Part shown: piece by piece, positions 1 through 7,596 of the stretch
How the letters are laid out: every line of letters begins with the position of its first letter
Numbering within the stretch: position 1 is the stretch's first letter
Assembly (NCBI GenBank): GCA_944363705.1
Contig: CALVUY010000005.1
Location: 1 to 37,204 of the forward strand
DNA length: 37,204 nucleotides
Reading direction: 5' to 3'
Source of the DNA: an uncultured Bacilli bacterium
GTDB lineage: Bacteria > Bacillota_I > Bacilli_A > RF39 > UBA660
The notes under the pieces: generated by a model
Told to the model about the DNA's origin: nothing
Database searches by the model: none
What the model saw: the letters and a program-made list of their open reading frames with translations, nothing else
Program-made: the position numbers and the translations under genes

Positions 1-759
1 GGTGATGTTAATGATATCGTTCTACTTGATGTTACACCATTATCACTTGGTATTGAAACATTAGGTGGAGTTATGACAGTATTAATTCCTAGAAATACTA
101 CTATTCCAACAAGTAAATCAGAAGTGTTCTCAACTGCTGCAGATAATCAACCTGCTGTTGATGTACACGTATTACAAGGTGAAAGAAGTATGGCTGCAGA
201 TAATAAAACACTTGGTAGATTCCAACTTACAAATATTCCACCTGCACCAAGAGGAGTTCCACAAATTGAAGTTAAGTTTGATATAGATGCTAATGGTATT
301 GTTAATGTTACTGCTAAAGATCTTGGTACTAACAAAGAACAATCTATTACAATTACATCATCTACAAATCTATCTGATGAAGAGATTGAAAAGATGAGAA
401 AAGAAGCTGAAGAAAATAAAGAAGCTGATAAAAAACGTAAAGAAGAAGCCGATCTTAAGAATGAAGCAGAACAACTTGTATTCCAAACTGAGAAATCACT
501 TAAAGATTTAGGAGATAAAGTTGATAAAAAAGAAAAGGAAGAAGCAGAAGACTTAATTAAAGACTTAAGAGAAGCTTTATCTAAGAATGATTTAGATGAT
601 ATTAAAGCTAAAAAAGATAAACTACAAGAGAAAGCTATGGCACTTGCAACTAAAGTTTATGAGAATGTTCAAAAAGAAAATCAAGCAAATGCTAGCAATA
701 GTGAAGATGCATCAGATAAAAAAGATGATGTAAAAGATGCAGACTTTGAAGAGAAGTAG
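1..759 (+). CDS. dnaK: Chaperone DnaK (Hsp70), C-terminal part, 5' end outside window
   Basis: This is the last 252 residues of the Hsp70 chaperone, which binds unfolded cytoplasmic proteins in an ATP cycle driven by DnaJ and GrpE. The frame is open from base 1 and starts inside the linker and substrate-binding domain ([16 protein letters not shown]). It continues through the beta-sandwich ([30 protein letters not shown]) and the helical lid, rich in Lys and Glu. The tail ends DADFEEK, like the usual acidic DnaK C-terminus. The first ATG in the fragment (base 73) is an internal Met, not a start. The ATPase domain is outside the window. A hairpin follows directly. dnaJ lies downstream, but a peptidase gene is inserted between them. 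Confidence 0.98.
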   Translation, partial: GDVNDIVLLDVTPLSLGIETLGGVMTVLIPRNTTIPTSKSEVFSTAADNQPAVDVHVLQGERSMAADNKTLGRFQLTNIPPAPRGVPQIEVKFDIDANGIVNVTAKDLGTNKEQSITITSSTNLSDEEIEKMRKEAEENKEADKKRKEEADLKNEAEQLVFQTEKSLKDLGDKVDKKEKEEAEDLIKDLREALSKNDLDDIKAKKDKLQEKAMALATKVYENVQKENQANASNSEDASDKKDDVKDADFEEK

Positions 760-766
760 AAAAATT

Positions 767-793
767 AAAAGTTCTAGGTAACTAGAACTTTTA
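767..793 (+). terminator. Hairpin terminator after dnaK
   Basis: A perfect 11-bp stem (AAAAGTTCTAG / CTAGAACTTTT) with a GTAA loop starts eight bases after the dnaK stop. The U-run is short and lies inside the 3' arm, so read-through into the next gene is possible. Confidence 0.6.
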
Positions 794-822
794 TCTGATA
801 AAGATAAGAGAAAGGGCTAAAA

Positions 823-2610
823 ATGAAAGAATATAAGAATAGGAATGAAGTAGAAGAAGAGTACAAATGGGATTTAAGTGAGTTTTTTGAAAGTAATGAA
901 GCATTTTTTAAAGCAAGTGAAGAAGTAGATAGTAAAATAGATATTTTTAATGATTATAGAGGTTGTACTAAAGATGGTAATAAACTATATGAATATTTAA
1001 TTAAGTTAAAAGAAGTAGAAACAATTGTTGAGAAGATGGATGCTTATGCTTGGTTAAAGAATGATGAAGAGTTAGGTAAAAAAGAAAATCTTGAGATGCT
1101 TTCTAAAAGTAAAGATGCTGTTGCAAAAATTAATAATGTTAACAGTTTCTTTGAACCAGAACTTTTAAAGTTATCTAAAGATGAATTTGAAAACTTATTT
1201 AAAGAAAATAGTAAGTTAGAAGAGTATAGAGCATTTCTATTAGATATCTATAGAAATAAAGAACATACTTTAAATGAAAATGAAGAGAAAATAGTTAATT
1301 CCTTAGTGATGGCTACTAATAACTTTTCTGATATGTCATCTACTTTACTTAATATGGAACATGATTATGGTAAAGTAACTCTTGCAGATGGTAAGAAAGT
1401 AACTCTATCTACAACTAATTCTAGATTCTTAAAGTCAAATGATAATAGAGAAACTAGAAAAGAAGCAGATACAAAACTATTGAAGAAAGGTTTAGAGTAT
1501 GGTAGTACTTCTGCCGAACTATTAAATAGTTATGTTAAGTTAGAAGATACTCTTGCAAATATATATCACTTTAATGATAGTTTTGAAGCACGTCTTTTCG
1601 AAGATAATCTTAATAAAAATATCTTTGATGTTTTATCTAAAACAACAAGAAGTGGTGTTGATACATTACGAAGATACTTTAAATTAAGAAAGAAAATACT
1701 TAATCTTGATACTTTATATAATTATGATTTAGGTGCTAAACTAAGTCATTCTAAGAAAGAATATAGTATTAATGAAGGTATTAAAACAGTAAGAGAAGCG
1801 CTAAAACCATTAGGAGAAGAATATCTTAATAAATATGATAAACTTATTAAAAATCGTAATATTGATTTTTGTGGTTATCCTGGTAAATGTAGTGGTGGTT
1901 ATAACTTAAGTATTCCTTCGTGTGATTCCCGTATTCTTATGAGTTATCATTATGATTTAGAGTCTTTATCTACTATCGCTCATGAAGCAGGACATCATAT
2001 TAATTATCAGTTTATTAATGAAAATAATCCTGTACAATACTGCCATAATTCTCTAATTGTAGCTGAAGTGGCATCTTTAACTAATGAATTCTTGCTATCA
2101 AATTATATCTTTAATAACGCTAAAGATAAGGAAGAAAAAGTTCTTGCCCTTGAGAATTCTCTAAATGTAATCGCTAGTAATTTATTTGGTGCAGTTAGAG
2201 AAGGAGATATGGAAAGATTAATGCATGATAAAGTTCATGATGGTGGAGCCTTAACAAAAGAATTTATGAATGAAATATCAGAAGACTCTTTAAAATATTA
2301 TTATGGTGATACTGTTAAGTTAACTTCTTATGCTAAAGGAAGTTGGATATTTAGAAGTCATTATTATGTAAGCTTTTATTTATATGATTATGCTATTTGT
2401 GTAAGTGTTGCAAGTTACTTTGCATCAAAAATTACTGATGGTGATAAAAAGACTCTAGATAAATATTTAGAATTCTTAAAGTTTGGCTCTGATATTTATC
2501 CTCTTGATGCTTTTAAAAAGTTAGGAATATCTTTAGAAGATGAAAATGTATATAAAAATGCTATTCTCTATTTTGATAAATTAATTTCTATGTTAGAAAG
2601 TCTATATTAG
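823..2610 (+). CDS. pepF: M3 family oligoendopeptidase (PepF-like)
   Basis: Predicted cytoplasmic zinc oligopeptidase that trims short peptides. At 595 residues it is the normal size for PepF-type M3B enzymes. The zinc site HEAGHH lies at residues 387-392, with the third ligand in AEVASLTNE (Glu415, 28 residues later), the M3 pattern. The C-terminal region (YAKGSWIFRSHYYVSFYLYDY) resembles the PepF substrate-binding segment. No signal peptide is seen. The start is the ATG after a modest purine-rich ribosome site (agagaaaggg). The gene sits between dnaK and dnaJ, 16 bp before dnaJ, so it is probably co-transcribed with dnaJ; a link to protein quality control is only inferred. Family assignment is firm, exact orthology to PepF less so. 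Confidence 0.93.
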   Translation: MKEYKNRNEVEEEYKWDLSEFFESNEAFFKASEEVDSKIDIFNDYRGCTKDGNKLYEYLIKLKEVETIVEKMDAYAWLKNDEELGKKENLEMLSKSKDAVAKINNVNSFFEPELLKLSKDEFENLFKENSKLEEYRAFLLDIYRNKEHTLNENEEKIVNSLVMATNNFSDMSSTLLNMEHDYGKVTLADGKKVTLSTTNSRFLKSNDNRETRKEADTKLLKKGLEYGSTSAELLNSYVKLEDTLANIYHFNDSFEARLFEDNLNKNIFDVLSKTTRSGVDTLRRYFKLRKKILNLDTLYNYDLGAKLSHSKKEYSINEGIKTVREALKPLGEEYLNKYDKLIKNRNIDFCGYPGKCSGGYNLSIPSCDSRILMSYHYDLESLSTIAHEAGHHINYQFINENNPVQYCHNSLIVAEVASLTNEFLLSNYIFNNAKDKEEKVLALENSLNVIASNLFGAVREGDMERLMHDKVHDGGALTKEFMNEISEDSLKYYYGDTVKLTSYAKGSWIFRSHYYVSFYLYDYAICVSVASYFASKITDGDKKTLDKYLEFLKFGSDIYPLDAFKKLGISLEDENVYKNAILYFDKLISMLESLY

Positions 2611-2626
2611 AAGGAAGGTGTAGTAT

Positions 2627-3766
2627 ATGGCAACTAAAAGAGACTATTATGAAGTGTTAGGTGTATCTAAAAGTGCTACTAAAGATGAGATAAAAAGTGC
2701 CTTTAGAAAGCTTGCTAAGAAATATCACCCTGATATAAGTAAAGAAGAAAATGCTGAAGAGAAGTTTAAAGAAGTTCAAGAAGCATATTCAGTTCTTTCT
2801 GATGATAATAAACGTCGTCAGTATGATCAATTCGGTCATGCTGGTGTAGGAGGAGCAGGCGCTGGTTCTGGCTTTGGAGGCTTTAATGGAGCAGGCTTTG
2901 GTTTTGATGCAAGTGATTTAGGTGATATCTTTGATGACTTGTTCGGTGGTGGCTTTGGTTTTGGAGGCTCAAGTAGAAGTCGTGGAGGTAGTAGAGCAAG
3001 ACGTGGTAGTGATATCTTAATGCAAGTAGAACTTTCTTTTGAAGAAGCTATCTATGGTTGTGAGAAAGATTTTGACTTAGATGTTGTAACTGAGTGTGAT
3101 AAGTGTGACGGTAAAGGTGGGTTTGGAGAAGAGACTTGTTCTAGATGTCATGGTAGTGGTACTATTACTAGCGAACAAAGAACAATACTTGGTTCATTTA
3201 TGACTAAAACAACCTGTCCAGAGTGTAATGGTAAAGGTAAGACATATAAAGAGACATGTAATAAATGCCGTGGTAAAGGACAAGTTAAATCTCATAAGAC
3301 TATCACTGTAAATGTTCCTAGTGGAATAGATAATGGTGAAAGACTAAGAGTACCAGGTAGAGGCCATGCTGGAGAAAATGGTGGTTCCTCAGGTGATTTA
3401 TATTTAGAATTTCATATTAAAGAACATAAATACTATGAACGTGATGGTCTTGATATTTATCTAGAAGTGCCTATTAATATGGCTGAAGCAGTACTTGGTT
3501 GTAAAAAAGAAATACCTACAATCTATGGTAATGTTAAATTAACTATACCAGGAGGTACTGATAGTGGAGATAAACAAAGACTTAAAGGTAAAGGAATAAA
3601 AGATTCTACTAGTAGAAGAATAGGAGATATGTATGTTATTTTTAAAGTAGTTACTCCTAAGAAGCTAGCAAGAGACCAGAAAAAATTATTTGAATCTCTT
3701 GCTAAAACTCCTTTAGATGATAGCGAAATTGATAGATTTAATAAATTTACTAAAAGTAATGATTAA
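2627..3766 (+). CDS. dnaJ: Chaperone protein DnaJ (Hsp40)
   Basis: Co-chaperone that delivers clients to DnaK and stimulates its ATPase. All canonical parts are present in 379 residues. The N-terminal J domain has HPD at 34-36. A Gly/Phe-rich linker covers about residues 75-125. The zinc domain has four CxxCxGxG repeats (CDKCDGKG from Cys157, [24 protein letters not shown]), followed by the two C-terminal beta domains. The start ATG has a strong ribosome site (aaggaaggtg). There is no promoter in the 16-bp gap, so it is expressed with pepF or from further upstream. A terminator begins at its stop codon. Confidence 0.98.
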   Translation: MATKRDYYEVLGVSKSATKDEIKSAFRKLAKKYHPDISKEENAEEKFKEVQEAYSVLSDDNKRRQYDQFGHAGVGGAGAGSGFGGFNGAGFGFDASDLGDIFDDLFGGGFGFGGSSRSRGGSRARRGSDILMQVELSFEEAIYGCEKDFDLDVVTECDKCDGKGGFGEETCSRCHGSGTITSEQRTILGSFMTKTTCPECNGKGKTYKETCNKCRGKGQVKSHKTITVNVPSGIDNGERLRVPGRGHAGENGGSSGDLYLEFHIKEHKYYERDGLDIYLEVPINMAEAVLGCKKEIPTIYGNVKLTIPGGTDSGDKQRLKGKGIKDSTSRRIGDMYVIFKVVTPKKLARDQKKLFESLAKTPLDDSEIDRFNKFTKSND

Positions 3767-3797
3767 CGTTTGACTAATACTATGTCAAATGTTTTTC
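3766..3797 (+). terminator. Rho-independent terminator after dnaJ
   Basis: A 9-bp stem (ACGTTTGAC / GTCAAATGT, one G-T pair) with a 9-base loop begins at the last base of the dnaJ stop and is followed by a T-run (tttttcttt). Confidence 0.75.
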
Positions 3798-3826
3798 TTT
3801 ACTATTATAAACGCATATGTTATAAT
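3798..3826 (+). promoter_or_regulatory. SigA-type promoter for the lipoprotein gene
   Basis: A -35 TTTACT (3798-3803), a 17-bp spacer and a perfect -10 TATAAT (3821-3826) lie just after the dnaJ terminator and 31 bp before the next start. A very strong ribosome site (gaggggggaa) follows. Confidence 0.75.
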
Positions 3827-3856
3827 AATGCGTACAAAGAGGGGGGAATATAACCT

Positions 3857-5512
3857 ATGAAAAAACCAAGAGCAACCGCTATAGCATTATCATTAGCACT
3901 TTCTATTAATATGGTAGGATGCACTAAAAATAAAAATATAGATTATTCTAATAATCGTTCTACTGTAGGGATAACTAATCATTGCAACGTAACAGTTTTT
4001 GATAGTGCTAAAAAAATTATTGAGGAAGCTGAATATTTATCTCTGTGTGATAATATAAAACCAACATATAATTATGAAGAATATTACATTACTGAAGAAG
4101 AAATAGATACAATTGTTTCTAATGCTAGCATAGTAACTACTTGTGATAATAAAGATGACGATGTTTTAAGCTTAATAAACCAAATAGATAGTAATACTGA
4201 ATCATATATTAAAGATAAAGGAAATTTACTTAATGCTTTCCACATTGGGGATGCTTATGAAGAACTAGACGAAGAAAAGTTTAGAACAACGATATATGAA
4301 GCAATTATAGAAAGTCTATATAATGGAGATGAGATTAATTTAGAATATTATTGTAAGCTTAAAAATATTAAAATAGTTATAGATATAGAAGATAAGGGGA
4401 ATGGCGGAGCTGCTTACTTTGTTCCAAAAGAAAATAACAGTAATAATTTTATTAATGATAAAGATACACTTTGTTTATGCCTTAATTCTATAATTAATAC
4501 CTACCAATATTATCTTTCAAGATATGAGGAGTATAGTGAACTATATGATAACCCATCTGATATTTATTATTTTATTAAGGAATATATTCTAAAACATGAA
4601 TTGAGTCATGTCAATCAAATTGCCTGTAATTGTCGACTTGAAAAAGGACAAATATATCTTGATATTAGTACTTTATCTTTGAATTCATCAAATAATAGTT
4701 ATTTGCCTGGCAAATTTTTAATAGAAGCTTCAGCAGAATCTAATTTATATTTAAATGAATATGATTATAAACATGATCTTTCATATACGTATTACAACTT
4801 ACGCGATAAGGAAGCTTTAATACTATTGTTAGCATTGTTTTCTGATAATGAGATAGAAGAATATTATAATGCTATTAAAGATTCTGATTTATCAAAACTT
4901 TATGACTTTCTAGGAATTAATACTGAAAATGATTTTTATGATTTTTATAAAGTTTTATATCAGATTGATTCAATCTATGGCTATTCTTCATTTATAGATA
5001 ATTTTATTAGTGAAAGAGACAATTTTACAGTTGGTCAAGCGATGGAAATTATTGGGGATGCTGCTTATACAGACTTGTATAAACTTTTTATAAAAAATGC
5101 TATAGAATATACAAATAAAACTAATGAGTTAACTTTAGAGGATAATTTATTTCTATATGAATTTGGTAGATCTATTATATTGAGTTCTTCTAATAGAGTG
5201 GAAGAAATAGCAGTTGGAGAATACAAGTATGTTTGGAATGAAGATAGAATTAAAGAATTTGAAAAATTAGATGATATTTATAAATCTTATTTAACTAGTC
5301 ATTATGAAACATCATATGAAGATTTAAAAAAACTAGAAAATGATGTGATAGATAATTTGAATTATGATACTGATTTAAGAAGGAAAATGGCAAATGAATA
5401 CACAGTTTTGAAACCTATACTTTTTATAAACAATATTTATGGAGGTATAATTAAAGAATATGAAAACGCTATTAAGGAAACTGAAACTGCTTATACTTAT
5501 TCTCTTAACTAA
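3857..5512 (+). CDS. Lipoprotein with HExxH motif, putative metallopeptidase of unknown family
   Basis: A 551-residue protein I cannot assign to a named family. The N-terminus is a lipoprotein signal: KKPR, a hydrophobic stretch, then MVGC with the lipid-carrying Cys at position 22, so it should be anchored outside the membrane. HELSH at 247-251 fits an HExxH zinc site, and EASAE (290-294), 40 or so residues later, could supply a third ligand as in gluzincins. The rest is acidic and rich in Tyr, Asn and Asp, with no further membrane segment. It is monocistronic, with its own promoter and strong ribosome site. Peptidase activity is an inference from one motif; a non-catalytic surface protein is possible. 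Confidence 0.75.
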   Translation: MKKPRATAIALSLALSINMVGCTKNKNIDYSNNRSTVGITNHCNVTVFDSAKKIIEEAEYLSLCDNIKPTYNYEEYYITEEEIDTIVSNASIVTTCDNKDDDVLSLINQIDSNTESYIKDKGNLLNAFHIGDAYEELDEEKFRTTIYEAIIESLYNGDEINLEYYCKLKNIKIVIDIEDKGNGGAAYFVPKENNSNNFINDKDTLCLCLNSIINTYQYYLSRYEEYSELYDNPSDIYYFIKEYILKHELSHVNQIACNCRLEKGQIYLDISTLSLNSSNNSYLPGKFLIEASAESNLYLNEYDYKHDLSYTYYNLRDKEALILLLALFSDNEIEEYYNAIKDSDLSKLYDFLGINTENDFYDFYKVLYQIDSIYGYSSFIDNFISERDNFTVGQAMEIIGDAAYTDLYKLFIKNAIEYTNKTNELTLEDNLFLYEFGRSIILSSSNRVEEIAVGEYKYVWNEDRIKEFEKLDDIYKSYLTSHYETSYEDLKKLENDVIDNLNYDTDLRRKMANEYTVLKPILFINNIYGGIIKEYENAIKETETAYTYSLN

Positions 5513-5544
5513 TTTATAGCGTTATTAATTTAAACATAAATAAG

Positions 5545-5588
5545 AAGATAGAATCTAATAGGTAATACATTTTCCATCTTTAATTTTT
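5545..5588 (+). terminator. Possible terminator after the lipoprotein gene
   Basis: Arms AAGATAGAA and TTCCATCTT (one mismatch in 9) enclose an 18-base loop and are followed by taattttttt. The long loop makes this only a candidate. Confidence 0.4.
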
Positions 5589-5620
5589 TTGTTGGAATTA
5601 AAGACTTTTCATTAAAAATT

Positions 5621-5629
5621 TGGTACAAT
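5621..5629 (+). promoter_or_regulatory. Extended -10 promoter for the DinG-like gene
   Basis: TGGTACAAT matches the extended -10 form TGnTATAAT. No clear -35 box lies at the right distance. A strong ribosome site (cttggggggaaaac) and the start codon follow within 25 bp. Confidence 0.55.
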
Positions 5630-5653
5630 AATCGTACTTGGGGGGAAAACTTT

Positions 5654-6952
5654 ATGATTATTTGGAAAGAAGAGAGTTTTGAAGATAAAATATATGATGA
5701 AGTAGAGAAATTCTTTAAAATCCATGACTATAGTGAAGGCGATGAAACTCTTGCTTTAGATATTATAGATAGCCTAAGAGATAAAAATATTTTAGTAGTA
5801 GAAAAAGATGATAGTATTTATGGATATTTAATACCATTATTATATGCAAGTAAAGATAAAAGAAATTTTAAAGGCTTTATCATTTCCACTGCAATAATTT
5901 CCTTACAAAATAAATTAAAAGAAGAAATAGATAAACTTTCTAAATTAATAGATGTAGATATTCCAGTTACCATTGCTAAAGGACATGTTAATTATGTTTG
6001 TATGAAAAGATTAGAGAAATATCTTAAAAGTCATCAAGAAAATAATACATTAAATGAAATAAGTAAAAAAATAGGAAAGGAAATGATTGATAAAAAAGAT
6101 TATCCCAGTATTTCTAATGAGATTTGGACTAATATTAATATAAATGGAGAAAGTTGTAAGAAGTGTCTATATAAAGATGAATGTAAATACTATTTAAATA
6201 GAAGAAGTTTGCCTAGTGCTAGTTATGTAATATGTACACATGATTTATTAGTAGCATCTTTAAAAAGAAAAGATAATCCAATGTTTAAAGATCCATCCAT
6301 TTTAGTAGTAGATGAAGCATCTATTTTAAAAGAGAAAGTTAGGAACTCTTATGAAGGTTATATAACCAAAAATATGTTAAAGTCTATAATTAAGGAGATA
6401 AGTTATATTATTGGAGATAAAGAACTAGGAGAAGAAATTATTAGTATAATTGAAAGTCTTTATGATAAACTTGGTGCTCTTATTAAAAGTAAATATATGA
6501 GTGAAGATAATAACTATAAAATATATAGTAATGAAGTGATTAATACTTTAAAAGATGATATTTTATTACTATTTAATAGTTTAAGTAATTTTAGAAAAGA
6601 GTTAAGTTTTTATCAAAACAGTGTCGACTTAATACATTTAAAGAGATTATTAAATAAATATACTAATATTTTATATGATATGATTGGCAAAGGAAGTAAA
6701 CATATATATTATTTTCATTTTCAACCTAATAGTAAAAATTCTATATCTATAAAGTATGGTAGGAAAGATATTTGCTCTTTAACAGCATCTTTATTTGCTA
6801 ATAATAAATATGGTAAAGTATTTACTGATTCTAATATGATAGTAGATAATGATGATTATAAAGCGTTTATAGAAAGTCTAGGATTAGATAAAATAGATGA
6901 TATAGAGATAGTTAAAGAATATTCTTTAGATAAATCTAAATTAAAAAAATAG
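5654..6952 (+). CDS. Degenerate DinG/XPD-like helicase, Walker A and C-terminal motor domain missing
   Basis: A 432-residue protein that aligns by eye with the N-terminal half of Fe-S DinG/XPD (superfamily 2) helicases. The equivalent of the usual EAGTGTGKSLAYLIP reads EKDDSIYGYLIP (residues 50-61): flanks kept, phosphate-binding loop gone. KGHVNYVC supplies Cys116, and CKKCLYKDEC supplies Cys168, Cys171 and Cys177, the four Fe-S ligands. CTHDLLVASL and VVDEAS (DEAH box, His to Ser at 223) follow. The motif III region reads SLTASLF. The protein stops soon after a GLD segment, where the second RecA domain would begin. ATP-driven helicase activity is not expected. It has its own promoter and ribosome site and no internal stop, so it may be a retained pseudoenzyme. 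In Bacillus subtilis dinG lies near asnS, which fits the position here. Confidence 0.75.
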   Translation: MIIWKEESFEDKIYDEVEKFFKIHDYSEGDETLALDIIDSLRDKNILVVEKDDSIYGYLIPLLYASKDKRNFKGFIISTAIISLQNKLKEEIDKLSKLIDVDIPVTIAKGHVNYVCMKRLEKYLKSHQENNTLNEISKKIGKEMIDKKDYPSISNEIWTNININGESCKKCLYKDECKYYLNRRSLPSASYVICTHDLLVASLKRKDNPMFKDPSILVVDEASILKEKVRNSYEGYITKNMLKSIIKEISYIIGDKELGEEIISIIESLYDKLGALIKSKYMSEDNNYKIYSNEVINTLKDDILLLFNSLSNFRKELSFYQNSVDLIHLKRLLNKYTNILYDMIGKGSKHIYYFHFQPNSKNSISIKYGRKDICSLTASLFANNKYGKVFTDSNMIVDNDDYKAFIESLGLDKIDDIEIVKEYSLDKSKLKK

Positions 6953-6962
6953 AATAAAATAT

Positions 6963-6991
6963 TTGACAAGTGAATAAAATAATAGTATATT
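6963..6991 (+). promoter_or_regulatory. SigA promoter of the T-box-gat-aspS-asnS operon
   Basis: A perfect -35 TTGACA (6963-6968), a 17-bp spacer and -10 TATATT (6986-6991) start just after the DinG-like gene. Transcription should begin near 6998, giving a leader of about 300 nt before gatC. Confidence 0.85.
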
Positions 6992-6998
6992 AATAACA

Positions 6999-7288
6999 TC
7001 AAAACATTGATGAAAAGAAGTAACTATTTCTAATCTTTTATAGAGAACTTGTGGTTGGTGGAAACAAGTAAAGTGTGAGTAGTGAATAACATTTCGGAGT
7101 GCTTAAAGAAATTAAGTAGACTAAGCCGGGTGCAAACCGTTACATTTGCTAGATTTGATAGAATCGAAAAAGTGATTATAAAGTAAGTAAAATATTCCTT
7201 TATAATAAATTGGGTGGCACCGCGGAAGACTAGTTTCGTCCCATAGTACTATAAGTATTATGGTATGAGACTAGTCTTTTATTATTTT
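6999..7288 (+). ncRNA. T-box riboswitch leader, probably Asn-specific
   Basis: Leader RNA that senses uncharged tRNA and controls read-through into gatC. The T-box core GGGTGGCACCGCGG is at 7212-7225. The Stem I distal part (AGAGAACTTGTGGTTGGTG then GAAACAAG) is at about 7042-7068. The TGGC of the T-box would pair with NCCA of a tRNA with discriminator G, as in tRNA-Asn and tRNA-Asp. The specifier is most likely AAC (7088-7090) in TGAATAACATTTCGGAG: it is followed by the usual A and stands before a GGAG-type element. AAC codes for Asn, and asnS is the last gene of the downstream set. The specifier call is by inspection, without a folded model. Confidence 0.9.
7226..7288 (+). terminator. Regulatory terminator of the T-box leader
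   Basis: A long stem pairs AAGACTAGT and following bases with a 3' arm ending GAGACTAGTCTTTT, and an upper part joins CCATAGTA to TATTATGG. A T-rich tail (ttttattatttt) follows. It shares its 5' flank with the T-box element, so antiterminator and terminator are mutually exclusive. The gatC ribosome site aaggagggt follows. Confidence 0.85.
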
Positions 7289-7302
7289 AAGGAGGGTAAT
7301 GT

Positions 7303-7596
7303 ATGATAGAAAAAGATAAGTTAAAAGAATATGCACAAAAATTAATGTTTGATATGGATGAAAAAGAATATGAAACTTTGCAAAAAGAATTTGATGTTAT
7401 AATCAGACGAATGGATGTTATTGATAAAATTCCTAATTTGCATGAAGTTAAACCAATGTCTTTTCCATTTTTATTGGATGACAGAAGTTTAAGAAACGAT
7501 GAAGTTGGAGACTATCTTACTGTAGGAGAAGTCCTTTCCAATGCTAAACATCAAGTTAATGATCAGGTTAAAGTACCAAAGGTGGTGGAAGAATGA
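7303..7596 (+). CDS. gatC: Asp-tRNA(Asn)/Glu-tRNA(Gln) amidotransferase subunit C
   Basis: The 97-residue small subunit of GatCAB wraps around the GatA-GatB interface and stabilises the complex. The middle segment (VIDKIPNLHEVKPMSFPF) and the C-terminal SNAKHQVNDQVKVPKVVE match the GatC pattern of an N-terminal helical pair followed by an extended tail. The ATG start has the strong ribosome site aaggagggt. It is first in the operon behind the T-box and overlaps gatA by 4 bp (ATGA), suggesting translational coupling. Confidence 0.95.
   Translation: MIEKDKLKEYAQKLMFDMDEKEYETLQKEFDVIIRRMDVIDKIPNLHEVKPMSFPFLLDDRSLRNDEVGDYLTVGEVLSNAKHQVNDQVKVPKVVEE

Noticed and set aside
6940-6962. A frameshift in the A-run at the end of the DinG-like gene as the cause of the missing second half
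   Set aside because: The bases after the stop hold the operon promoter and T-box and no helicase motifs in any frame, so the domain is absent, not shifted.
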